60,000 nucleotides of DNA from Nematostella vectensis (taxonomy: Eukaryota; Cnidaria; Anthozoa; Actiniaria; Edwardsiidae), in the NCBI RefSeq assembly GCF_932526225.1, contig NC_064045.1, positions 13,140,442-13,200,441 on the forward strand. Direction: 5' to 3'. Positions 35,594-45,356 of this stretch are shown piece by piece. Within the stretch, counting starts at the first letter, position 1, and every line of letters begins with the position of its first letter. Both the position numbers and the translations under genes were made by a program. The notes below the pieces were generated by a model. It worked only from the letters and a program-made list of their open reading frames with translations. It was not told the origin of the DNA and did no database searches.

Positions 35594-36530
35594 AGGGAGC
35601 GGTCATTAATTACTTGGGGGGGGGCAAATATCTAGAGGGGGCTACGTTTTTTGGGCACTGATTTAGGGGGGGTCACATTTTATTGGGCTGTCATTAAATG
35701 GGGGGTCACATTTTTGGGGCGTCGAATTTAAGTCTGGTTTTAATATAATGCAGAGCAAGGAGTCATTTTTGAAATGAAAATTTTATTCAGTTCACAATGT
35801 TATTGTATATCTAGTTCCATATTGTTCAGGACCAATCTTTATATAGCCTGCTTGCAGGCGGTACTCGGTGTTATTTTTGCGAAAAACCTTTTCCGCTCGG
35901 TGATCGGGCGCCATCTTGGAACCACGCGGCTTAGAACGCCGCTTAGAATACAAGATGGCGCCCGATCACCGAGCGGAGAGGGTTTTCCGCAAAAATAACA
36001 CCGAGTACCGCCTGCAAGCGGGCTAGTCTTTATATAAATAAATTTTGGGAAACCCTCTCATGGTTGACAGACAAAGCTGCCCGTTCAAATCAGTTGAAGA
36101 AAACGCCTTTGTTAAAATTGTCGACGACGTAGTCGTTTTCTAGCGACACCAGTATTTGTTGTTTATCTCTGTGCCATTCTTAAACTAGCGAAAGTGAAGG
36201 TTCATACTTAAATTAAATAGGACAAAATTGCCATGCTAGCAGATCTATATTTAAGTAAAGGTTATATTCAGCTATACTCAGTACGTATTTCAAGTCTTTG
36301 CGGTTTTATTGAATATAAAAATGCGGAGGTGGTGGTGGTAGTGGTAGTGGTGGCGGTAGTGGTGGCGGTAGTGGTGGTGGGGGGGGGGGGGGGGGGGGGG
36401 GGGAAGAACTGCAAATTCTTGGGCGTCCGGTCTAGGGGGATCACGATTTTTGGGCTTGGATTTAAGGGGGGGGGGGCAAAATTTTGGGTTTTGCAAAAAC
36501 CTCCCCCAGTAATTAATGACCGCTCCCTTA
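35594..36530. mobile_element. ~0.94-kb TIR DNA element
   Basis: Inverted termini: left AGGGAGCGGTCATTAATTAC, and right GTAATTAATGACCGCTCCCT. A TA dinucleotide flanks both ends. No transposase is visible; the interior is G-run rich and holds a nested palindromic MITE (35844-36026) and a GGT microsatellite with a long poly-G run (about 36327-36403). Confidence 0.85.
35844..36026. mobile_element. palindromic MITE nested in the TIR element
   Basis: Arms of about 75 bp (35844-35918 and 35951-36025) are reverse complements with about four mismatches around a 32-nt centre. The 8-bp direct repeat TCTTTATA flanks it (35836-35843 and 36027-36034). The 8-bp duplication and TAGCC-type ends fit a hAT-related MITE. 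Confidence 0.88.
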
Positions 36531-36814
36531 GGCCATGGCCTAAGGCTCGTCATAGCCAAGACCGGCGTGACAGTAAACGAGTGAAGTTCGAGTCTACTCT
36601 GGTACCCAGGGTAGTTATGACTCAAACCCCCCACAAAATATGTCTAACTTTGCCGGTTATTCTTCCAAGGTGGTGACTGTGACTAGGAAAAAACAGAGAC
36701 CACCAGTAGCAAAAATATCCGAGATAAAGAGGAGAAAGAGATAGAGAGAGATAGAAAAATAGGCCCGTAGCGTAAATGTAGCTACTCCAGGCAAGTATTT
36801 GCAACTGTAATGTT

Positions 36815-37258
36815 AACTGCACGGGTAATAGACTGTGCTAGCGTCCCGTCTTGGCCCGACTGGTGCCAATGTGTGTATGCTAGTGTGCTTCTAAAGTTCA
36901 CATTTATGTATACATACTCGCAAGGATAGTTTGGCTATCCGACGGAGTTTTAGACTAGCAAAGGTCGCATGCGTGATCCGCACAATTGGCATCACGCTAG
37001 CCCGGTCGCAGCTCTAGATCCCACATGGATCTAAGCTGTGGTTTAAAGCACTTCGTTCGAGTCGAAGTCGCCCTGCAGTTTATTTTGCCGATGAAGTTTA
37101 ACTGAGGCAAACCGGCTATGCCATGCTGACGAGTCCTAATAAGGACGAAACAGCTGTCCATGGTTGCCGAACTGCACGGGTAATAGACTGTGCTAGCGTC
37201 CCGTCTTGGCCCGACTGGTGCCAATGTGTGTATGCTAGTGTGCTTCTAAAGTTCACAT
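36815..37258 (+). mobile_element. retrozyme (hammerhead-bearing retroelement)
   Basis: An identical 89-bp direct repeat (36815-36903 and 37170-37258) flanks a unique 266-bp middle, giving a 355-nt monomer present 1.25 times. A hammerhead ribozyme ends exactly where the second repeat starts. The duplication GTAATGTT borders the insertion (36807-36814 and 37259-37266). There is no coding capacity. This is the layout of metazoan retrozymes, which spread through self-cleaved circular RNAs and use other elements' reverse transcriptase. Confidence 0.88.
37113..37169 (+). ncRNA. type I minimal hammerhead ribozyme
   Basis: Core CTGACGA (37126-37132), stem II GTCC/GGAC with loop TAATAA, core GAAA (37147-37150), stem III CAG/CTG with no loop, and cleavage triplet GTC ending at 37158. 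Stem I pairs CCATG (37121-37125) with CATGG (37159-37163), then an internal loop (TATG/TT), then CGGC with GCCG. All core positions fit the hammerhead consensus. The self-complementary three-pair stem III is the kind that acts as a dimer. Confidence 0.9.
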
Positions 37259-37761
37259 GTAATGTTATCATACATTTCTAGGTCATTTCTTATTATAATC
37301 ATACTATAAAATGTATAGATGAATGGTATAAGACTCCAATATATTAAAAAAAGAAAAAAAAGAAAATAATCAGTGGGGGAGGATCCAAATGCAACGACCA
37401 CCACCTAGCCACGAAGCCAACGCTAGCAAAGTGAGATACTAAAAATAATCTTATTACTGCTTGTATTGAACCGTTCCAAAGGGCACGTCGAGCATGTCTA
37501 ATTCCAGTTAGTATTTTTCTCTTTCACAAAGATAAAATACTCGCAACAATTGATCACATTACTGTTGTGCAACATGTATTTTGCATAATAAAATCATCAT
37601 TCGATAAGTAAAATTGCGGGGGCATGTTTTTGTACGAAATAACTTAAGTTAGCATGTTTGAATGTACAGAGAACCTCAATAAAGCTTTGCAACTTCACTT
37701 AATGTCAAAAGGGATCGGATACGGGTGAAAAAACTTGAGCTTAAATACGAAATGAGAGCGT

Positions 37762-38076
37762 GTTTACAGGGGGGGGGGGGGGGTGAATAGGGGTATGTAA
37801 ATCTTCGGGGTAAATCCGTGGATCCGCAGATATTTTTAGAACCGCATGGTTTGACAGATAAACAATAGCATCGATTGAAATTCATTTAAAATCCAAAATT
37901 CTACCGTCATAGCAGTCAAAATCCGAAATCCTTGCCCAAATTGTCAACAGATCCGTGATCCGCCGTATTTCCAAAATCCGCCAATCCGCTGAAATAATCG
38001 TCAAAATCCGTTATCCGGGAGCATTTCGGGGCTGAATTCGCCGATCCGCGAACCTATTCATCCCCCCCTCTTTACA
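37762..38076. mobile_element. MITE candidate with GTTTACAGGGG ends
   Basis: The left end GTTTACA plus a G run plus TGAATAGG is the inverse of the right end CCTATTCATCCCCCCCTCTT then TACAT. The interior repeats AATCCG(T/C)-type motifs. A target duplication was not clear. Confidence 0.65.
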
Positions 38077-39758
38077 TGAAATCGTGTGCTTCGGCACGTA
38101 TTGCAAACTCTTCATAAATCAATAACCTGACGTTAAGTTTGAACGATCATAACTCAGAATGTGAATGGAATACAGCCGCGTTCGAGTTTATCAAACCAAG
38201 CTGCCGTAGAAGCGAACACGTAAAAATTGTTTAACAAAACCCAAAAGCTTTTAATTATTTAGATATTGTCTTCTTTATAAAGTGGTTCTAGTCTGGCGCT
38301 TCGTAACGAGCATATCCCGAAGTGTATCCGAAGTCAAATCTTACCTTTTTTTTCTGCGTGATGACATAGTCGCTACTCGCACATGCGCAGTAGTTACAAA
38401 AAGCAATATTCGAACGGAGAGAATTGACATGCGTCAAGTTGTGTTTACCTATGCAATAAATAAACCTTGTACTAAAAGTCTTACCAATGATAGTATTCTT
38501 CTCAGCATTGATTATTTGTGCCTGATTTGACTTCCAATAGTGATTGCTGGACCTCCGCTCGCTTGCTAAACCTCACGAACGACTCCAAATTTTATCTCAC
38601 TAATTTTTTAATCAGAAAACGATTATCTTTGAAAATAAAACGCTAGCTAATAAGAAAAAACATTGTTCGTAACAGAAACTTAAATTTAGCTTTCGGATGG
38701 GAGAATTTTGAAGATCGATTTGGGCTATCCGATTCGACGAAGGCTAGAGAAGGCACATGACTATACATATTAGAAAAGCATTTTGCGGATTTCAAACCGC
38801 AGTAGAAGTTTACGTTAAAGTATTACCACCGTCAACCTGATGTTTTATTATGGAGTCAAGAGATTCATTTCAACCAGATTTAGGTCAAACTGAAGTTCGG
38901 TCGTACATCCAACTCTGATCTTCTAAACTAACTTTGAGCCTGGGTGTTCGGAAAACGAAGACCGAAGACCTGGCGGAAAACAAAGACCGAAGACCTGAGA
39001 ATGATAACCTCTAAGAAATGGAAATGATTATCTACTAAATATGTAATACCTTTGTTTTTCGAACCGAAGAAAACAAAAACAAATGGGAGAGCACTGTGGT
39101 CCTACATATTGAACTAAAACTATCGTGATCTAGTTATCAGGCTAAAGCGAAAAAAATAACATCAAAGAAAGCAGATCGTGATAAAAAAGCAGCCGTGTTT
39201 GTCGTAATAAAGGGACGTACCTGCCTGTTGATTTCGATGAAATGTCGACCAGATTGGTCTCCTTTCTGCTCCTCTATAAGTCGATATAAGGCTTCTGCTA
39301 CGCATTGCACATTGCATAAGCGAAGATAAAGCACAAATCACTTACTAATTCCACGAATCCGGCATGGGGTGATGATTCCATTGTATTACATACAATACGA
39401 TACGATACAGTGCCTAGCAATATGATGACTGGTATGATAATAAAAAAAACTATAGTGGTAGACATTATACGGAAAATACAAAGGGGAAATTAAAATATTC
39501 AAGACACTGATACTACACCTTGATACTCTAAAGTAGCTAAAAACTAACTACAAAACAGGCAGACGTCAACATAGGAACAACTACAGACAAACACTAGCAT
39601 GCAGTAACAATTAACGTGAGTAATGGATATCAAGTTTTAGGAAAAGCAGTAGCGGCAGTCGAAATAAAAACGGCGTAATTAAGCATGGGTAAAAAACTCA
39701 GAAGCGCCTAGGTGCATATAAGTTATCGTCGCCTTCATCCTTGCTTGAGGTCCCTATT
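38077..39758. other. non-coding stretch
   Basis: No coding exon was recognised. A short direct repeat GACCGAAGACCTG occurs twice near 38960-38998. The flank directly adjoins the long-TIR transposon. Confidence 0.4.
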
Positions 39759-40234
39759 TACACCTTTTGCTGTTCATTAACGGGAAAGGGACATTTATTT
39801 GTGGCCAAAGTTACATCGATAACGCGTATTGTACGTTCATCAACATCGCACGAAACATCATTTAGCGTGACTCGACTTTCAATAACAATAATTAAATATC
39901 AGTGAACATTCATTAGCATCAACTGAGAAACAATAAAGCACTTGGACATTCAATTTAATTGGAACAAACATTCTTTCGCTCGCAAGAAATTTCAATTGCA
40001 CGTTTGGATAACCAGTAGCGTTTAATGACAATCAGTTATATGAAATAGAAAATTCATCAATGCTATTAACATAAACAACGACAATCAACAAGCCTTTTCA
40101 GAAAATCATGTTCATCGAGGTAACATTCATGAATGTGGTTTGACAATCATTTGTTCAATCCAAACAAACATTAAAAGAAAAAAAAAATATCATTAGTTTT
40201 AGTGTTGTTTTCGATTTTTGAAGTGACATTTATA

Positions 40235-42463
40235 CAGTGGAACCTCTATATAACGGACCTCTATTAAGCGGACACCCTCTATTCAGCGGACACCATCCAA
40301 AGTCCCGATTTTTTTGCCACTTAAATTCAGTAAATGATACCTCCATTAAGCGGACACCTCTATTAAGCGGACGCGGACACATTTCACGGTCCTGTCCTAA
40401 ACAATCTCTGTATTTTTTACCTCTATTCAGCGGACACCGTGGTTACCTTTTTCGAGAATTCTTATAATAATTTCATGGAACCGGCCAAACGACATAACCA
40501 TTAACGATACACTTTGCTTAGAAACTTTATTTTACAAATAGTAAGCAAAATACGCTGAGACTTGTACAGCTCGAAGTGATGAATGACGGTACTTGAAACT
40601 CTTCATTAGACATATTAGAGGGGATTTAAGATTACTGTACTCTGTCAAAGAAAGACACTAACGTGCTTCAACAAACGACGTGTGTTGTCTTCATGGATCG
40701 CCCCCTCACGCTGTTCCAGGCATTGTATTTTAATAGCAACAATAATGCCACGTGCTATCTGAGCTGTCAAAAAGGTGTTTGCAAAATTCCCAACGCCGAA
40801 TGGAATTTCATGTGAGTTCTAACTTGTTATTTCTAGTCATGGCTAAGCGAAATCGAACATGCTTGACTTGAATAAAAAAATTGAACTCTTTACGATACCG
40901 TAGACCCAAATGGCTTCATTTCGGGTGAATTTTTTTATTATGCCATTCGATGACAATTGGCATACTCTAGATGTTAGCAAAAAATCTTAAATACTCCGCC
41001 AGATATTAAAGAAAAACCGAATTCGAACGAGTGTAGCGTTATTCTCGAAGGCGTCAATAATCCCATAATCCTGTTTACATAGCTCAAAGTCCCGCGATCA
41101 ACATCCAGCTTTTCCCTCTAATTAGCATACAAGCGCGTCAGTATCATTATCGACGATTTATCCGAGATTTATCCGTATTTATATCAACTTCATAAGCATT
41201 TACTCTAAATTTTGCATAGTTGTAAACTACGCCAAGATTAAGTAAGAATCCTTGGCTTTCTTCGAAGAAGGCTAAGCGAGAAAGAAAGCCCAAAATATAG
41301 AGTTGTTTCCGTTCGCGGTCTTTTTAAGTTTTCCGCGCTCTTCTTTTCTTCGGTGCAAGCTCGCTTCGGTCTAGGCATCTTCCTTTGCACGACTAGCGCT
41401 TTGACATTTGAGCGCCTGAGAGTTTTCCCGCTGCGTGTAGAGCGTGCAATGTGATTGGTTGCCATACGCGGCTCTATTTGCTCTTCGTCTGTCATTACTG
41501 TCACGCTGCCTCTAATGTTTAAAACCTTTAAAAAAAAAGTCGACAACAACGCAGATTTATGTTTTTTAGAACGATATTTCGGCAGGCCAATACCTGTCTT
41601 CAGGTTATAAATGAGTTACAATGGCATGTTACAGCTAGTATATGTACAAAGTTCATTGATGATTAACTAACAAAAGGTAAAAATAGTAATTGAGTAAGGA
41701 GTGACTTATGGAAGATGGTAAATAGGGTGGTGTGGATACTAAGTAGCTAAACGGTTTCTTCACGCCGGTTGAGGCCACCGGGTTAAAGAGTGCCAGCGCG
41801 AGCTATCAGTGTGGCTTCTCTTGCTTTGCGGATGGAGTAGCGGTTTCTTATTTTTTCAATAGGTATGAGCTCTATGTCAGAAGCGTAGTGGTTAGGTTTT
41901 AGGAAGTGTTCAGCGGCGTGGGTTGGTACGGATCGAGATTGGGCTCCATCCGACTCATAATGCATGAGATAGTAGGGACAAAGGAGACGACCCTGACAAT
42001 AGCAGAAGCTACATTGCATGGTGAACGTCTTCGTCAATTCGCCCAAGACAAAGGGCATGAGGAACTGTCTCTTCTTTTTGCTCGCGCAAATGACATTCTG
42101 TATTCTTTACAATTAGCAGGACAAAAGAATCTACTACGGTAGATAGTTTTTTTAAGTAGGGATCGCAGTCTCTACCTTTTGACTTCATGATTTGTAACTT
42201 CGTGTACACTTCGCCATTGTTTTGTTTCAGGTGTTATACAGTACACCAAATGCTGTAGACAATCGCGTCTCAAGCAATATGAAAATTGCGCAAAAAATGT
42301 ACGGAGACTGCTAGTTATGCACTCTAAGGTAGTTAAAGTCAATGAAAAATGTGTTTACTCTTGAATTTGATCGAAAAAAAGTCGACCTCCATTAAGCGGA
42401 CACCTCTATATAACGGATACTTTTCACGATCCCGAGGGTGTCCGTTATATAGAGGTTCCACTG
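40235..42463. mobile_element. Tigger/pogo-like TIR element nested in the long-TIR transposon
   Basis: TIRs CAGTGGAACCTCTATATAAC (left) and the inverse at 42444-42463, with TA at both sides. Subterminal repeats such as CCTCTATTAAGCGGACACC occur several times. No intact transposase was seen. The interior includes a Penelope-like fragment. Confidence 0.85.
41540..42060 (-). mobile_element. Penelope-like element fragment (GIY-YIG end)
   Basis: The minus strand reads HAAEHFLKPNHYASDIELI, then IRKAREATLIARAGTL, then after an in-frame stop PGGLNRREE. This matches the C-terminal (H)FN-x-GH-x-x-xD and TL-x-P-x-GLN motifs of Penelope-like GIY-YIG domains. The reverse transcriptase is missing, so this is a dead fragment inside the Tigger-like element. 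Confidence 0.65.
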
Positions 42464-42963
42464 TACCTGAAATTGATCTTTATTAAAACCGCGAGGTATA
42501 TAGGTTTGCATAAAACGAAACCATTGCCCACGTTTTTCGCTCCCGTGACTGTTCCTATGTTGTAGCTTCCGATGTTGAGAAATAGGCTGTAGGATGGTAA
42601 CTTTTTTAGCTCCGTGTTTTGGCCGGTATCTAGTTGGTTATGGTGAGCTGGTGCACCGTCGTAAATAAAAATGACGTTTTCGTTGGGGTAAAAATTTAGT
42701 CGCGTTTGTGAAGTCGTTGAATCTTTGTGCATTCATTCCCCCGATGATAGAAGAGTGGAAGATAAGACCGTTAGTGGGCGAAATGACCAAAGTGACAGTG
42801 ATATTTCTTCTTCCTCTTTGACCACATACTTGGCGGTACGCTCTCTCTCCCCTCTTCTAGCTCTTCCCTGTGTTCGAGGAGTTTCTTGGCGGCACACATA
42901 CAAACGTTTTCTTTTTTTTGTAGCGAACGAGTGAGTATATATTTTTTTGCTTTTAGAAACCAT
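42460..42963 (-). pseudogene. DDE transposase remnant of the long-TIR element
   Basis: In one minus-strand frame, interrupted by a stop at 42733-42735, the sequence reads RARRGERE upstream and NVIFIYDGAPAHHN and LKKLPSYSLFLNI downstream. The D-G-A-P-x-H and LP-x-YS-x-x-LN motifs are the second catalytic block of IS630/Tc1-type DDE transposases. The first catalytic Asp region is not visible. Confidence 0.7.
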
Positions 42964-43165
42964 CCACGAAAAGTGTTGTTTGTCGTTTTTTTTGTTCAGA
43001 ATAATTCATAGTTCTATATTTTCTCTTAAATTTAGGAGCCCTCTGTTTAAAGAAAAGAGAAAAATAGTAACTCTAATAAAATTTTATTTTTCCTTGTTGT
43101 TTGTTTAAATCGGATAAATGGTTGTCAAACCACATTGATGAATGTCACATTTATGAACATGATTG

Positions 43166-44005
43166 TGTCACGCAGGAATAAGTCACACATGTAGTGAAGT
43201 GATATTTAGCATCTAGGAATTTTATACTGATCGGCTGTCAGCATATCGAAGTCCACAGAACGACAAAAAGCATTTTGTTTAGTTTGCTCATCGTGTTTGA
43301 CAGGGAAATCTAAAACGCTCGCATTCGAAATTGCTTAGACAAGCAGTTCCTATTTTTAGTAGATTGACCTTTTGCTCGGGAAACTTATAGGCGTGTCGAG
43401 TCCCTTTTTAAAGGTATTTGACAATCAGAATTTGGCCACCAATTCTCGGTTCGCGCTTCTTAAGGAAGGAAGAAAAGTTAGGTCTGAGTTCACACAGGGT
43501 TTGCCCTGTGTAGGATTCGGACCTGGCCGTCGACGAAATTAGGATTTAGTACGGTTTAAGATTTTGAGTGCAAAAATGATTGGAATTTTGTCAATCATGT
43601 TAGTCACGTGTGTATATTGCCATGCGCACTAGCAGTGTAACAAGTTAGTGTGCGACATCCGTAGTCAGTAGCAACATTGTAAACATTACGTAAGTCACGG
43701 TAGCCCAAGGGTAACCGACAGTGTCAGTTATACTAAAGGACATGCCGTCTTAGTAGCATATAAATATGGGTGCGTACCGAAGCCCCAAAACACTAACTCT
43801 TTTAGACTCTTAAGAACTTGAAGAGACTCACATGTGAAAATACTTGTAGACACCAGATCTTGTAAAGACTTTGTAACAGCGAACAAGTAAAAAACCGGTA
43901 CCTCCCCCAGCCAAGCGGGTCATAGTGGTTTTCTCACAAGTGGTCAGAGAGAGTCATAGCCGCTTGTTACATGTGGTTAGAGAACCCAAAAGTATAGCTG
44001 TTACA
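43166..44005. mobile_element. solo LTR, 840 bp
   Basis: Starts TGTCACGCAGG and ends GCTGTTACA, with the 4-bp duplication ATTG at 43162-43165 and 44006-44009. It splits the right arm of the long-TIR transposon; removing it restores the arm. A TATA-like TATAAATATG lies near 43760. No internal gag-pol sequence is present. Family not assigned. Confidence 0.8.
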
Positions 44006-44608
44006 ATTGTCTGAAACGGCTTATTGATTGTCTCTGTTATGACTATGTTATGTCTATGTTAATAGCACTAATGGATTTTCTATTTTTTATAACTGTTTGT
44101 CAATAAACGCTACCGATTGAATTTTTGATTGCATGCAAAAGAATGTTCATTCCATTCGAATGAATTCCCGATTGCGTTGTCTGTTGATGCTATTGAATAT
44201 TCATATTCATTCATATTCAATCATTGTTATTGAAAGTCGAGTTACGCTAAGGATGTTTCGTGCGATGTAGATGAACGTACAATGCACGTTAACGATACGT
44301 TTGGCAAGAATGAATGTCCCTTTCCCGTTATTGAACAGCAAAAGGTGTACTTACATAAAACACGCCTGTGCTCGCAATTGTATCCAGCAGTACTCAATTA
44401 CGAGAATCCAACAATATCTCATGCATGACTGTTTAAGATCATTTGTCTTTTATTATTTATTTATATCATATTTTCCTCACAGTACTTCGGAAAGTAATAA
44501 TGGATTTGTTCTGTAGGTCGCACTGCGAAGCTGCAAAAAAAAAACTATTATTATTGCAGCACCCTCAAATTTTCTGATAATGGCACGAGTTTTAATTGTC
44601 ATCTCAAA

Positions 44609-44788
44609 CCCCGTGCAAACTGCGCCAGCACCTGCCAGCATTGCTGGCGAATTTCCGCTCGACTGACCACAAGACAAAGGAAATGTCAAAATGAGAAATT
44701 AACTTTCTGACATTTCCTTTGCCTTGTGGTCAGTCGAGCAAGAATTCGCCAGCAATGCTGGCCGGTGCTGGCGCGGTTTGCACAGGGC
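44609..44788. mobile_element. palindromic MITE with ~80-bp arms
   Basis: Left arm 44609-44688 (containing GCCAGCATTGCTGGCGAATT) and right arm 44708-44788 are reverse complements with few mismatches around a 19-nt centre. Ends are CCCGTGCAAAC / GTTTGCACAGGG. Confidence 0.85.
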
Positions 44789-45029
44789 TTTAGCTTTTTT
44801 TTTTTTCAAATGTGCCCAGTCTTCACGGACAAGGACACTAAAGGGAACCCATTTGTGTAACGGTCCATATTATAACTTCGATGAGAAATTTCTCAGCCGG
44901 TAAGGGTTGAATACCAAAAAACAATTCAATAAATCTTAAACGACAATCACGTGCCTCCTATAAAAGGATGGATTATATAAATTGCTGAGCTTCCCTTAAT
45001 AAGCAATTCTTGATACAGCTTCTTTTCAT

Positions 45030-45200
45030 AGATAATATAAACAGAGGATTTGCTATGCTTCCCTTCGATAAAGCAATCCTTGATCCAGCCTCTATAACAG
45101 AGCAATCCCTGATTATTCAGCTTCTATAACAGAGCAATCCCTGGTAGCAATCCCTGATTATTCAGCTTCTATAACAGAGGATTTCTTGATCCAGCTTCGC
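45030..45200. repeat. short tandem repeats CTTCTATAACAGAG
   Basis: Four to five imperfect copies of a 30-50-bp unit containing CAGCTTCTATAACAGAGCAA and TCCCTGATTATT. They lie near the 3' end of TRAF7. Confidence 0.75.
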
Positions 45201-45318
45201 TTAATAGCTTGGAAGACTTTCATGTCTTTTATTGTCATACGCATTTAGAAGCGAAGGGAATTTTCTCCAAAAGTGGAATATCGACGATAGTCGGAGTCTG
45301 AAATCCATCAGCCATGTC

Positions 45319-45324
45319 TTTATT
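45319..45324 (-). terminator. TRAF7 polyadenylation signal AATAAA
   Basis: Canonical AATAAA on the minus strand, 32 bp beyond the TRAF7 stop codon (45359-45357). It implies a very short 3' UTR. Confidence 0.6.
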
Positions 45325-45356
45325 GAACGCGAGGAATACGTTCCAGAAATCGGTAT

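Larger units (their letters stand above)
39761..44347. mobile_element. long-TIR DNA transposon, decayed, with nested insertions
   Basis: The ends are inverted copies: left CACCTTTTGCTGTTCATTAA and the mirrored right end near 44330-44347. TA lies on both sides. The inverted arms continue for about 400 bp (39761-40167 against 43098-43165 plus 44006-44347) once the right-arm solo LTR is removed. A broken DDE transposase lies inside. The left part is interrupted by a Tigger-like element. The IS630/Tc1/mariner assignment is inferred from the TA target and DDE motifs. Confidence 0.82.

Noticed and set aside
41238-41549. 103-codon basic minus frame inside the Tigger-like element
   Set aside because: Contains a basic KRPR-type segment but no transposase or other domain; no support as a gene.
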